Positions 17,943 through 27,136 of a DNA stretch of 64,000 nt are shown piece after piece. Under the pieces are notes generated by a model. That model worked only from the letters and a program-made list of their open reading frames with translations, ran no database searches and was not told the DNA's origin. Numbering within the stretch: the stretch's first letter is position 1; each line of letters begins with the position of its first letter. The translations under genes and the position numbers were made by a program. This DNA comes from a halophilic archaeon (GTDB taxonomy: Archaea; Halobacteriota; Halobacteria; Halobacteriales; Haladaptataceae), in the NCBI GenBank assembly GCA_003298465.1, contig QNGA01000001.1, forward strand, positions 186,001 through 250,000, in the 5' to 3' direction.

Positions 17943-18189
17943 CGCCCGGCGTTCTCGACCGGCGGTTCTCCCTTCTTTCCCGTCGAGCCCGGAACGAATC
18001 CGCCGTCGCCGCGGCCGAGAGTTCTCCTAGCGGTAGTATGCGACAGACGAGACGGCGGTCCGACCGGCCGCTCCCGAACCCCTTCGCTTCGTCTAGAGAA
18101 CCGACAGCCTTCGGGCGGTTTTGGTGTAGCCAACTTCCGCGCGAAACCGACCCCCGTGTGGGGATGTAACGCTCGGTAGCGGTCGGGAG

Positions 18190-20367
18190 CTACTCGCCGT
18201 CTTCGTCCTCTCCGCTCGTCTCGCTCTCCCCGTCGCCGTCCTCGCTCTCCTCGTTCTCCTCGCTCTCGGCGGCCGAGAGCCCCTCGTCGCCGCGTTCGAG
18301 AGCCTTCGGCGCGTCGTGGTGGTCGGAGTAGCCGTCGAACCAGCGGACGATGCGCTCGACGCGGTCGACGACGTGGGCGGGTTCGCCGCTCCGGGAGAGT
18401 TCGTGTCCCTCGCGCGGGTAGCGAACGAGTCGCGTCTCCACGTCGTTTTTCTTCAGGAAGAGGTACAGCATCTCGGCGTTGTTCACCGGGACGCGGAAGT
18501 CGTCGTCGCTGTGGACGACGAGCGTCGGCGTGTCGACTTGGTCCGCGTGCGCCACCGGCGAGTGCTCCCAGAGGAACTCCGACTCCTCCCACGGCGTCGT
18601 GTCGAAGTCCCACTCGACGAGTTTGAACGCGTCGGTCGACCCGTAGAAGCTGTTCAGTTCGTAGACGCCGCGCTGGGCGACCGCCCCGGCGAACCGGTCG
18701 GTGTGGGAGACCATCCACGCCGTCATGTAGCCGCCGAAGCTGCCGCCGGTGACGAAGACGTCGTCCTCGTCGACGTAGTCGCGGGCCGCCACGCGGTCGA
18801 CGCCCGCCATCACGTCGGCCATCGTCACGTCGCCCCAGTCGCGCTCGATGGCGGCCGTGAACGCCTCGCCGTAGCCCGTCGACCCGCGCGGGTTACACCA
18901 GAAGACGACGTAGCCCCGCGCCGCGAGCGTCTGGAACTCGTGCCACATCGTCCCGCTGGTGGTCCACATCGCGTGCGGGCCGCCGTGAATCTCGACGACG
19001 AGGGGGTACCGTTCGTCCGGGTCTCGCGACTCGCTTCGCTCAGCGCTCGGCGACTCCGCGGAACGTGGCTCCGCGCCCTCGAAATCGGGCGGCGTGAGCA
19101 CCCATCCCTGTATCTCCGTGCCGTCCTCGGACTCGAAACGTATCTCCTCCGGTTGCGACACGGCCCGATTGTCGAGGAGGTCGCTGTTGAGGCGAGTGAG
19201 TCGTCGGGTCTCGGCACCGCCGCGCGTCGAGACGAACACGTCCCCGCGGTGGTCCCACTCGGATTTGACGTAGGCGACCGCGTCCTCGCCGACGGAGAAT
19301 CCGCTGACGTGACCGTCGCCGACCACTCGCTCGGGCGCGTCGCTCCCGTCGCCGGGCGCGCGCCAGACGACGTACTCGCCCTCGTCGGGCGTCCCGAAGT
19401 AGATTTCCTCCCCGTCGGGCCCCCAGGTCGGCGGAGCGTCCATCGAGAGCGTCCGGTCCAGCGACTCGGTGACCGTCGCGGTCTCCCCGCTCTCGCGGTC
19501 GAGCACCTTCACCTCGGTCTGGCGGAGGGTCGCCTGCTCTTCGGGCGTGTACGCGTAGGCGACGCGGCCGTCCTCGGTGGCGGCGATGCCCGCACCCCAC
19601 CCGGTCGTCCGGACGACCTGCTCCGATTCGTCGGCGTCCGTGTCGTAAGCGACGACGTCGACGACGATGTTGTCGTCGGGGTCGCCCTCGCGCCGCGCGC
19701 CGTAGTACAGCGTCGTCGCGTCGCCCCACTCCGGCCCCAGGAAGTCGTAGTCGCCGTCGGTGATTCGCTCGACGCCCGCTCGCGGTTCGCCACCCGAACC
19801 GGGTCGCGCCGCGCCCCCGTCTCCCAGGTCGACGACGTAGACGTGGCTCCGCTTGCCGTCGAAGTAGCGCTCGCCCGCCCGGTAGATCTTCCGGTCGATG
19901 ACGCGCGGGTCCGGCTCCTCGGGTTCGTACTCCTCGTCGTCGAGTTCGAGGTCGCGGCCCTCCGCACGGTCCTCCTCGGTGCTCTGCTGGACGAACGCGA
20001 TGCGGGTGCCGTCGGGCGACCACGCAAGTTGCGAGACGCCGCCCGCCACGTCGGTCACCTGCCGGGCCTCGCCGCCGTCCGTCGGGAGCACCCACAGTTG
20101 CGGGCGGTCGTCGTCCGCGCCGCGCGTCGAGACGAACGCGATACGGTCGCCGCTCGGACTCCACCGCGGCGTGCTGTCGACGCCCTCGCTGATGGTGTAC
20201 TGCGTCGGGTCGCCGCCGCCGACCGGGACGACGTACACCGTCGCCTCGTACTCTCGGTCGTCGTCGGGGGTCTTGCGGACGAACGCTACGCGCTCGCCGT
20301 CGGGTGAGAGTCGGGGGTCGCTGGCCGTGACGAGGTCGTGATAATCGTTCGCACGAATCGTCTCCAT
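18190..20367 (-). CDS. S9 family prolyl-oligopeptidase-type peptidase
   Basis: This 725-residue cytoplasmic enzyme has an N-terminal beta-propeller with repeated WSPDGTRIAFV-like blades (about 1-400). An alpha/beta-hydrolase domain (about 425-690) follows. Nucleophile Ser543 sits in GGSFGGYMTAWM, the acidic residue in HSDDDFRVPV (Asp621-623), and His655 in REGHELSRSG. HGGPHAMW forms the oxyanion site. It resembles acylaminoacyl-peptidase/DPP-IV-like members. A very acidic tail (about 690-725) is poly-Glu/Asp/Ser. There is no signal peptide. It is a single-gene unit. Confidence 0.9.
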   Translation of the reverse strand: METIRANDYHDLVTASDPRLSPDGERVAFVRKTPDDDREYEATVYVVPVGGGDPTQYTISEGVDSTPRWSPSGDRIAFVSTRGADDDRPQLWVLPTDGGEARQVTDVAGGVSQLAWSPDGTRIAFVQQSTEEDRAEGRDLELDDEEYEPEEPDPRVIDRKIYRAGERYFDGKRSHVYVVDLGDGGAARPGSGGEPRAGVERITDGDYDFLGPEWGDATTLYYGARREGDPDDNIVVDVVAYDTDADESEQVVRTTGWGAGIAATEDGRVAYAYTPEEQATLRQTEVKVLDRESGETATVTESLDRTLSMDAPPTWGPDGEEIYFGTPDEGEYVVWRAPGDGSDAPERVVGDGHVSGFSVGEDAVAYVKSEWDHRGDVFVSTRGGAETRRLTRLNSDLLDNRAVSQPEEIRFESEDGTEIQGWVLTPPDFEGAEPRSAESPSAERSESRDPDERYPLVVEIHGGPHAMWTTSGTMWHEFQTLAARGYVVFWCNPRGSTGYGEAFTAAIERDWGDVTMADVMAGVDRVAARDYVDEDDVFVTGGSFGGYMTAWMVSHTDRFAGAVAQRGVYELNSFYGSTDAFKLVEWDFDTTPWEESEFLWEHSPVAHADQVDTPTLVVHSDDDFRVPVNNAEMLYLFLKKNDVETRLVRYPREGHELSRSGEPAHVVDRVERIVRWFDGYSDHHDAPKALERGDEGLSAAESEENEESEDGDGESETSGEDEDGE

Positions 20368-20501
20368 ACGCCGCCAGTCGAAGTCGACTCCGAAGAGGGT
20401 TTCGATTCGAAGGACCGGGTAACGCGTCGTTGTCGGGTCGTCAACGTCGATTACTGCCCCGCCGAGGCGTTCAACCGTCCGTTTCCCTCACGGAGCGTCG
20501 T

Positions 20502-20513
20502 GAGGCTATATGA
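20502..20513 (+). promoter_or_regulatory. TATA-like box of the TRAP (TAXI) operon
   Basis: GGCTATATGAAC is centred about 30 bases before the ATG at 20538. The run GGAGAGG at 20521-20527 may aid ribosome binding. Confidence 0.5.
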
Positions 20514-20537
20514 ACGCTCACGGAGAGGTACGGAACT

Positions 20538-21566
20538 ATGGCGGGAGAATTCAGCAGACGCACGTTCGTTAAAGCAGCCGGTGTCGCCGGACTCGCCGGC
20601 CTGTCCGGCGACGTACTGGCACAACAACAGCGACTGACGTGGTTCGCCGGCGGAACCGGCGGGACGTACTTCCCGCTGTCGAACCAGTTCAAGCAAGTCG
20701 TCGAGCAGAACACCGACTTCACGCTGCAGGTACAGTCGACGGGCGCGAGCGTCGAGAACGTCGGCGGTCTCGCGCAGGGACAGGCCGACTTCGCGCTCAT
20801 CCAGAACGACGTCGCCTTCTTCGCGTACAACGGCACCGGCATCGAGGAGTTCCAGGGGAACGCCGTCAAGAGCCTTCGGGGCGTCGCGACGCTCTACCCC
20901 GAGACTATCCACATCGTCACGCTCCAGGGGAGCAACATCGAGACGCTCCAGGACCTCGAGGGGGCGACCATCAACACGGGCGACCTCGGGAGTGGCACGC
21001 AGGTCAACGCCCTCCAGATTCTCGAAGCGGTCGGCATCCAGCAGAACGACTTCACCGAGCAGAACACCGGCTTCTCGCAGGCCGCGGACCAGCTCCAGAA
21101 CGGCGACATCGACGCCGCGTTCGTCGTCGGCGGCTGGCCCGTGGGCGCGATAGAGGAACTGGCGACGACGAACGACATCGCGTTCGTGGAGATAACGGAC
21201 GAGACGCGCCAGAACCTCAAATCGCAGGCGCGGTGGTTCGCCGACGACACGATTCCGCCGAACACGTACAGCGGACAGAGCGAACCGGTCCAGACCGTCG
21301 CGGTGCAGGCGATGATAGCGACCCGGGAGGACGTGTCGGCCGACACGGTCCAGGCCGTCACCGAGGCCATCTTCAGCAACCTCGACCAGATATCCCTCAA
21401 ACAGCAGTTCATCGGCCGCGACTCCGCGCTCGACGGGATGTCCATCCCGCTCCACCCCGGAGCCCGCCAGATATTCGGCCCGGCGACGACCGCCGGCGGC
21501 AACCAGACCGCGGGGAACGAGACGACCGGGACCGGAACGGAAACGACGGGGACGCCCCAGGGATAG
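20538..21566 (+). CDS. TAXI-family TRAP transporter solute-binding protein
   Basis: This 342-residue exported protein has a Tat signal FSRRTFVKAAGVAGLAGL and cleavage near VLAQQ, with no lipobox. The mature part opens LTWFAGGTGGTYFPLSN, the hallmark of TAXI receptors, and has AQGQADFALIQNDVAFFA and DLGSGTQVNALQILEA. It ends in a Thr/Gly/Asn tail (GNQTAGNETTGTGTETTG) with two N-x-T sequons, similar in style to the cupredoxin tail at 4.2 kb. The ligand is likely glutamate or another organic anion. It is the first of three coupled genes. Confidence 0.92.
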   Translation: MAGEFSRRTFVKAAGVAGLAGLSGDVLAQQQRLTWFAGGTGGTYFPLSNQFKQVVEQNTDFTLQVQSTGASVENVGGLAQGQADFALIQNDVAFFAYNGTGIEEFQGNAVKSLRGVATLYPETIHIVTLQGSNIETLQDLEGATINTGDLGSGTQVNALQILEAVGIQQNDFTEQNTGFSQAADQLQNGDIDAAFVVGGWPVGAIEELATTNDIAFVEITDETRQNLKSQARWFADDTIPPNTYSGQSEPVQTVAVQAMIATREDVSADTVQAVTEAIFSNLDQISLKQQFIGRDSALDGMSIPLHPGARQIFGPATTAGGNQTAGNETTGTGTETTGTPQG

Positions 21567-21567
21567 C

Positions 21568-22083
21568 GTGAGTCGGGCCGTCTCCGTCGTCGCCGTCCTG
21601 CTCGCGGTCGGCGTGAGCGTCGGCGTCGCGGGTGCCGGCAGCGGGACGCCCGCGGACGCCGCGACGACCGACGCGTCTTCCCCGAACACCGACCGCGTGC
21701 TGGTCGTCGCGGACGCCGACACCGGCGAGACCGTGCTCGCGCTCCCCGTCTCGGAGGGGACCAGGGTGACGCTCGCGTACACCCACAGCGTCGAGAAGAC
21801 GCCCGTCCGCGACGTGTACGCCGTCGACGGCTCGCGCCTGGAGATGGTCCGGATGGAGTTCCAGTCGTACGGCGCCGGGCTGCCGTCGAACGCGAACGTC
21901 ACCCGTGAGAACGGCTCGTTCGTCTTCGACCCCGGCGGCAGCTACCGGCACCTGTTCGTCCACCCCGGCGACGTCGCGGACCACGAACTCGTCGTCGGCG
22001 ACCGACGCTACGACCTCGCCGACCTGTCCGGCGGCGAGTCGGTCGAACTGTTCGTCGCGCGCCGCTGCGCGAGTGACCGATGA
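21568..22083 (+). CDS. DUF1850 protein of the TAXI-TRAP operon
   Basis: This 171-residue protein starts GTG one base after the receptor stop. An N-terminal hydrophobic segment (about 4-24) serves as signal or anchor. The DUF1850 core contains RVTLAYTHSVEKTPVRDVYA and MEFQSYGAGLPS. DUF1850 proteins sit between TAXI receptors and TRAP permeases in many genomes, and their role is unknown. Its stop overlaps the permease start in an ATGA junction, so stoichiometric, coupled translation is likely. Confidence 0.85.
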   Translation: MSRAVSVVAVLLAVGVSVGVAGAGSGTPADAATTDASSPNTDRVLVVADADTGETVLALPVSEGTRVTLAYTHSVEKTPVRDVYAVDGSRLEMVRMEFQSYGAGLPSNANVTRENGSFVFDPGGSYRHLFVHPGDVADHELVVGDRRYDLADLSGGESVELFVARRCASDR

Positions 22084-24773
22084 GCGACGAAGCGAGCGAC
22101 GCGGCGCTCTCGGAGGAACGCCAGGAGGAACTCGTCAGCGAGATCGAACGCCGGCGTTCCCTCCGGGGGATAGCGGCCATCGCGACGTCGGTCGTCGCCA
22201 TCGTCTTCTCCGCGTTCCAGCTCTGGCTGGCGGCGCGCGGGTTCGTGTTCGCGCTCACGCTCCCGTTCGTCGGGACGATTCGGCTGGGGGCGCTCCAACT
22301 GTTGCAGGTCAACGCCGTCCACGTCGTCTTCGCGCTCGTGCTGACCTTCCTCCTGTTCCCGCCGACGACGGGCGACGGGTTCCTCTCGCGGCGACTCGCC
22401 CGGGTCGTCCCCGCGCTCGAAGCGCGTCTCGGCGGAGAGAGTCCCGTCACCCGTGCCGCGAGGTGGCTCCGACGGGGCGTCCGGTGGGCGGTGATGGACC
22501 CCGACCGCAGGCGGGTGACGCCGGTGGACGGCGTCCTGATACTGTTCGCAGTGCTCGCGGTCGAGTACATGCTCACCGAGTTCACCGAGATACGGCAGAT
22601 GCGGGCGCTCGGCCTCGGCGTCGGTCGGACGACGTCGGAGGTCTACACGTTCCTTCGGCCGGTCGTCGACGCGATGTCTGCGGTCGGGATTCCGCTGGAC
22701 CAGGCGTCGTACGCGTTCGTGCTGGGCGCGCTCGGCGTCCTGCTGGTGCTGGAGGCGACCCGGCGCGCCCTCGGCCTCTACCTGATGTTCATCGTCGCGT
22801 CCTTCATCGTGTACGCGCGCTGGGGCTACCTCATCCCCATCGACGCGCCCGTGGTCGGCGTCCTCTCTATCCCGCCGCTGAACTGGAGCGCCATCGTCCA
22901 GAACCTCTGGTACAACACCGAGAACGGCGTTTTCGGGGTTCCGGTGACCGTGAGCGTCCGGTTCATCTACATCTTCATCCTGTTCGGCGCGTTCCTGGAG
23001 ATGAGCGGCGCCGGCCAGTGGTTCATCGAGTTGGCGTACGCCGCGACCGGGAAGCGGAAGGGTGGGCCCGCGAAGGCGTCCATCCTGGCGTCGGGGTTCA
23101 TGGGCACCATCAGCGGTTCGTCCATCGCCAACACGGTGACGACGGGGGCGTTCACGATTCCGCTGATGAAGCGGTCCGGGTACCGCCCGGAGTTCGCTGG
23201 CGCAGTGGAGTCGTCGGCGTCGTCCGGCGGGCAAATCCTGCCGCCCGTGATGGGCGCGGCGGCGTTCCTCATCGTCGAGTACACGCTGACGCCGTTCCGG
23301 GACGTCATCGTCGCGGCCGCCATCCCCGCCATCGTCTTCTTCTTCGGCGTCTGGGTGATGGTGCATCTCGAAGCGTCGAAGGAGAACATCGGCGGACTGG
23401 CGGACGTGGACGTCGTCTCGCTGAGCCCGCACCTCCTGCGCGGCTGGTTCTACCTCGTCCCGCTCGTCCTCCTGCTGTACTACCTCATCGTCGCGCGGCT
23501 GTCGGTCGCGCGGGCGGCGTGGTTCACGCTCATCGCCATCTCGGCGCTGATCGCGCTCGTCGCGGCGTACAACCGGACGTCACGGGTGCCGCTGCTCGGA
23601 ACCATCGCGGCCATCGCCCTGCTGGAGTTCGCCGCCTACCTGACGTCCGGCGTCGGCCTCGTCGCGCTCCTGACCGGCGGTGGCGGAACGGGCCTGGCTC
23701 CCGCGGCGGCGGCGACGGCGACCGCTGGCAAACTGGGGTGGCTGATACTCGCGGTGAGCATCGTCACGCTCGTCGTCAGACCGCACGCGGACGCGCCGCT
23801 GTTGGACTTCGACGGACAGGTTGATTCGGCGCTGGCGACCGCGGCGGACGGCCTCCGGCGACCGTCCCTCGCGAACAACCGGGCGTTCCAGTACGGCGGG
23901 TTCGTGTTGAAATCGATGGACGGAGGTGCCCGGACCGCGACGACGGTCGTCATCGCAGTCGCGGCGGCGGGCATCATCCCCGGCGTCATCAGCGTTACCG
24001 GACTCGGACCGAACCTCACCGCGCTCATCCGGACCGTGAGCGGCGGGTCCATCGTCGTTCTGCTCGTGTTGACCGCTATCTCCTCGATAATCCTGGGGAT
24101 GGGGATGCCGACGACCGTCACGTACATCATCCTCGTCTCGATGCTCGGCCCCGCTATCTCCGGGTTCGGTATCCCCATCCTGGCGGCCCACCTGTTCATC
24201 CTCTACTTCGGCGTCATCGCCGACATCACGCCGCCGGTCGCCGTCGCGGCGTACGCCGCGTCCGGCATCGCGCAGTCGGACCAGTTCCAGACGGGCGTCG
24301 AGGCGTTCTCGCTGTCGCTCAACAAGGCCATCGTTCCGTTCGCCTTCGTGCTGACGCCCGGCATCCTCCTGCTGCGCGGCGTCGGCACGGGCGAGGAGGT
24401 CCGCGTCATCGGCCTCGCCGACGTGGCCGACCTCGGCTACTTCGTTCCGGAGGTGTTGATTCCCATCGTCGGGGTGTTCATCGGAGTCGTCGCGCTCGGC
24501 GCGACCGTCATCGGCTACTTCTACGCCGACGTGAGCAGGGCCGACCGCGGCTGGTTCGCGCTCGCCGCACTCCTGCTGATGGCTCCGCTGTTGCTCTTCA
24601 ACGTCTCCGTCTCCCTGCTCACGTTTGCCGGCGTCGAGGCCGGCGTCTCCCCGGCTACCTTCGACATCCTGCTCCGGGGAGTCGGCGTCGTGCTGTTCGG
24701 CGCGCTGGTGCTGAAGAACCGTCGGAAGGCCGACCGGGCGGCGGAGGAGCGAGGGACGACCGAGGCGGCCTAG
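22080..24773 (+). CDS. fused TRAP transporter permease (4TM/12TM)
   Basis: This 897-residue membrane protein combines the small and large TRAP subunits, as is usual for TAXI systems. Many hydrophobic helices run from about residue 35 to 875. Conserved DctM-type motifs are GFMGTISGSSIANTVTTGAF, ESSASSGGQILPPVMGAAAF, GMGMPTTVTYI and FGVIADITPPVAVAAYAASG. It uses an ion gradient to take up the solute delivered by the TAXI receptor. Its TAG stop overlaps by four bases the stop of the convergent PotA-like gene. Confidence 0.92.
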   Translation: MSDEASDAALSEERQEELVSEIERRRSLRGIAAIATSVVAIVFSAFQLWLAARGFVFALTLPFVGTIRLGALQLLQVNAVHVVFALVLTFLLFPPTTGDGFLSRRLARVVPALEARLGGESPVTRAARWLRRGVRWAVMDPDRRRVTPVDGVLILFAVLAVEYMLTEFTEIRQMRALGLGVGRTTSEVYTFLRPVVDAMSAVGIPLDQASYAFVLGALGVLLVLEATRRALGLYLMFIVASFIVYARWGYLIPIDAPVVGVLSIPPLNWSAIVQNLWYNTENGVFGVPVTVSVRFIYIFILFGAFLEMSGAGQWFIELAYAATGKRKGGPAKASILASGFMGTISGSSIANTVTTGAFTIPLMKRSGYRPEFAGAVESSASSGGQILPPVMGAAAFLIVEYTLTPFRDVIVAAAIPAIVFFFGVWVMVHLEASKENIGGLADVDVVSLSPHLLRGWFYLVPLVLLLYYLIVARLSVARAAWFTLIAISALIALVAAYNRTSRVPLLGTIAAIALLEFAAYLTSGVGLVALLTGGGGTGLAPAAAATATAGKLGWLILAVSIVTLVVRPHADAPLLDFDGQVDSALATAADGLRRPSLANNRAFQYGGFVLKSMDGGARTATTVVIAVAAAGIIPGVISVTGLGPNLTALIRTVSGGSIVVLLVLTAISSIILGMGMPTTVTYIILVSMLGPAISGFGIPILAAHLFILYFGVIADITPPVAVAAYAASGIAQSDQFQTGVEAFSLSLNKAIVPFAFVLTPGILLLRGVGTGEEVRVIGLADVADLGYFVPEVLIPIVGVFIGVVALGATVIGYFYADVSRADRGWFALAALLLMAPLLLFNVSVSLLTFAGVEAGVSPATFDILLRGVGVVLFGALVLKNRRKADRAAEERGTTEAA

Positions 24774-25834
24774 TCCTGGAAGACGACCGGCGCGTCCTCC
24801 ACGATTTCGAACGCCGCGCGGTCGCCGCGGGAGACGGGGGTCTCCCGGCCCTGCATGACGACGCGAACGTCGGCGATGTCGGCGTCGTCGGACTCGACGA
24901 CGTAGTTCGTCTGGTCGCCCTGGAAGTAGCGTTCGACGACGCGACCCTCGAACGCGCCGTCGTCGGCGAGTCTGAAGTCCTCCGGTCGGATGGAGACCGT
25001 GACGTCCCCCTCGACGGCGTCGTCGGTCACGAACGAGAAACCGCCCTCGCCGCCGACGTCGACGACGGTGCGGCCGCCCTCCGAACGGGCCCGTCCGTCG
25101 AAGAGGTTGGTGTCGCCGATGAAGTCCGCGACGAACGCGCTCGCCGGTTCGCGGTATATCTCCTCCGGCGTCCCTATCTGCTCGATTTTGCCCTCGTTCA
25201 TCACGGCGAGCCGGTCGCTCAGCGTCATCGCCACCTCCTGGTCGTGGGTGACGTAGAAGAACGAGCCCTGGGTCTTCTCGTGGATCTTGCGGAGCTCGAC
25301 CTGCATCTGCTTGCGCAGCTTCCGGTCGAGACTCGACAGCGGTTCGTCGAACAGCAGGACGCTCGGCTCGTTGACGAGGGCGCGGGCGAGCGCGACGCGC
25401 TGTTGCTGACCGCCCGAGAGTTCGTCGGGTTTGCGCTCTTCGTACCCGTCGAGGTCCACGAGTTCGAGGTACTCGGAAATCTTCTCCTGCCTGGTCGTCG
25501 CGTCGACGCCGGCCTTCTTCAGCCCGTAGCCGACGTTCTCACCGACCGTCATGTGGGGGAACAGCGAGAGGTGCTGGAAGACGAGGTTCGTGTCGCGTTC
25601 GTTCGGCGGGACGCCGGTCTTGTCCCCGCCGCCCAGCCACACCGACCCGCCGGTCGGCGTCTCGAACCCGCTTATCATCCGCAGGGTCGTCGTCTTGCCG
25701 CACCCCGACGGCCCGACGAGCGAGAAGAACTCCCCTCTCTCGATAGCGAAATCGATGCCGTCGACGGCCGTTACGTCTCCGAACTCCTTCGAAATGTCGT
25801 GCAGTTCGACGAGGGAGTCGGTACTCGTTGCCAT
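24770..25834 (-). CDS. potA: ABC transporter ATP-binding protein, spermidine/putrescine type (PotA-like)
   Basis: This 354-residue ATPase has Walker A GPSGCGKT at 41-48, signature ELSGGQQQRVALARAL, Walker B VLLFDEPLSSLD and H-loop FYVTHDQEVAM. A TOBE domain (about 275-350) contains VSIRPEDFRLADDGAFEGRV. It is transcribed away from the binding-protein/permease genes across a 134-bp shared promoter region. ATG 25834 is preferred to the frame start at 25918 because CTTATAG on the minus strand lies 27 bases upstream of it. Confidence 0.87.
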   Translation of the reverse strand: MATSTDSLVELHDISKEFGDVTAVDGIDFAIERGEFFSLVGPSGCGKTTTLRMISGFETPTGGSVWLGGGDKTGVPPNERDTNLVFQHLSLFPHMTVGENVGYGLKKAGVDATTRQEKISEYLELVDLDGYEERKPDELSGGQQQRVALARALVNEPSVLLFDEPLSSLDRKLRKQMQVELRKIHEKTQGSFFYVTHDQEVAMTLSDRLAVMNEGKIEQIGTPEEIYREPASAFVADFIGDTNLFDGRARSEGGRTVVDVGGEGGFSFVTDDAVEGDVTVSIRPEDFRLADDGAFEGRVVERYFQGDQTNYVVESDDADIADVRVVMQGRETPVSRGDRAAFEIVEDAPVVFQD

Positions 25835-25968
25835 GGACCACGATCTATGGGCACGGACTATAAGACCGTCGATGATACCAGAATTTCTTACAGCTCTCAC
25901 GTTATATTCCAAAATCAATAGTAGCTCGATTGCGAAGCTTTATCACATTGCATTTGCGTCCTTATCTC
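25835..25968. promoter_or_regulatory. divergent promoter region of the polyamine-type importer
   Basis: This 134-bp region is AT-rich for the window. On the minus strand CTTATAG (25859-25865) is 27 bases before the PotA ATG. On the plus strand GCTTTATCAC (25937-25946) is 27 bases before the ATG at 25969. Both point to leaderless mRNAs and back-to-back control of the importer. The middle (25880-25930) has AGAATTTCTT and TTATATTCC runs that could hold a regulator site. Confidence 0.6.
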
Positions 25969-27129
25969 ATGGGTAGGTCTAACAATGGCCGCGACGACTC
26001 GGACAAAAACAATACGTCTACGCCCCGGCGGACGTTCCTCAAGACGACGGGCGTGGCGGGGGCCGCCGGACTGACCGCGGGCTGTCTGGGCGTCCCCGGT
26101 AGCGGAGGCGGGAGCGGGAACCCGACGCTCAACATCCTCACCTGGGAGGAGTACGCCGACCTGAAGAAGGAGATCGAGAAGCGCCTCGACGTGACGGTGA
26201 AGTTCAAGAAGTCGACCTCCTCCTCGAAGATGTTCACGGGGTGGAAGTCCGGCAAGGACGAACAGTTCGACATCGCCGTCCCGAACAACAACTACGTGCC
26301 GAAGATGATGCAGGCCGACCTGGTCGACCCCGTCCCGAAGGACATCGTCTCGAACCAGAAGGACATCTACGACACGTTCAAGCAGTTCAGCAAGAACCAG
26401 TTCACGAAGGACGGCAAGCAGTACGGCGTCCCGATTCGGTTCGGCTGGTACGGCTACTCCTACGACTCCCGGAAGATTCCCGAGAGCCACGACGAGAGCT
26501 ACGAGGTGCTGTTCAGCGACAAGTACCAGGGGACCGACCTGAAGGGGAAAACCGTGATGTACGACAACCACTTCAAGGCGATGAGCGCGACGGCGCTGTA
26601 CCTCGGATACGGGGACGCGTTCGAGGGCGACAAGGTCTCCCTCTCCGAGAAGCAGATAAAGAAGGTGAAACAGACCCTCATCGACCAGAAGCCGAGCCTC
26701 CAGGGGTACATCTCGGCCGACCCGACGTACATCAAGCAGTTCCGGCAGGGGAACTTCGTCGTCGGCCAGTCCGGCCGGAACGAGATCGTCGAGATGTGGT
26801 CCAGCGGCGACAAGTGGCCCAAGATGGCCGCACCGAAGGAGGGGTCGCTGGCCTGGTTCGAATCCGCCGTCGTCTCGAAGAAGTCCCAGAACAAGGAACT
26901 CGCCTGGAAGGTCATCAACGAGTTCATCGCGCCGAAGCTCGGTGCGAACCTCGCCAAGGTGGGGTACTCGCCGAGCTGTAACCCCAAGACCCAGCAACAC
27001 CTCTCCGACGAGCAGAACGACATGTACGGCTCGATAAAGCCCTCGAAACTCCAGGACTTCATCCCGTTCAAGGCGGTCGAGAACGAGTCCGCGTGGAAGA
27101 AGGCCTGGGAACAGGTCAAGACCGCCTGA
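25969..27129 (+). CDS. potD: spermidine/putrescine-type substrate-binding protein (PotD-like)
   Basis: This 386-residue lipoprotein has a Tat signal TPRRTFLKTTGVAGAAGLTAGC with lipobox Cys. The mature domain opens LNILTWEEYADLKKEIEKRL, typical of polyamine-binding receptors. FDIAVPNNNYVPKMMQADL, PIRFGWYGYSYDSRKI and SLAWFESAVVSKKSQNKELA follow. ATG 25969 is chosen because the TATA-like box is 27 bases upstream; the frame start at 25930 lies upstream of that box. It is followed by two permease genes in the same operon. Confidence 0.87.
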   Translation: MGRSNNGRDDSDKNNTSTPRRTFLKTTGVAGAAGLTAGCLGVPGSGGGSGNPTLNILTWEEYADLKKEIEKRLDVTVKFKKSTSSSKMFTGWKSGKDEQFDIAVPNNNYVPKMMQADLVDPVPKDIVSNQKDIYDTFKQFSKNQFTKDGKQYGVPIRFGWYGYSYDSRKIPESHDESYEVLFSDKYQGTDLKGKTVMYDNHFKAMSATALYLGYGDAFEGDKVSLSEKQIKKVKQTLIDQKPSLQGYISADPTYIKQFRQGNFVVGQSGRNEIVEMWSSGDKWPKMAAPKEGSLAWFESAVVSKKSQNKELAWKVINEFIAPKLGANLAKVGYSPSCNPKTQQHLSDEQNDMYGSIKPSKLQDFIPFKAVENESAWKKAWEQVKTA

Positions 27130-27136
27130 GCCGACG

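Noticed and set aside
18316..20307. 663-codon open frame on the plus strand
   Set aside because: It is antisense to the S9 peptidase, a usual artefact of GC-rich third positions.
22008..23432. 474-codon antisense frame over the TRAP permease
   Set aside because: His/Asp/Arg-rich composition with no motif; the permease frame carries all family motifs.
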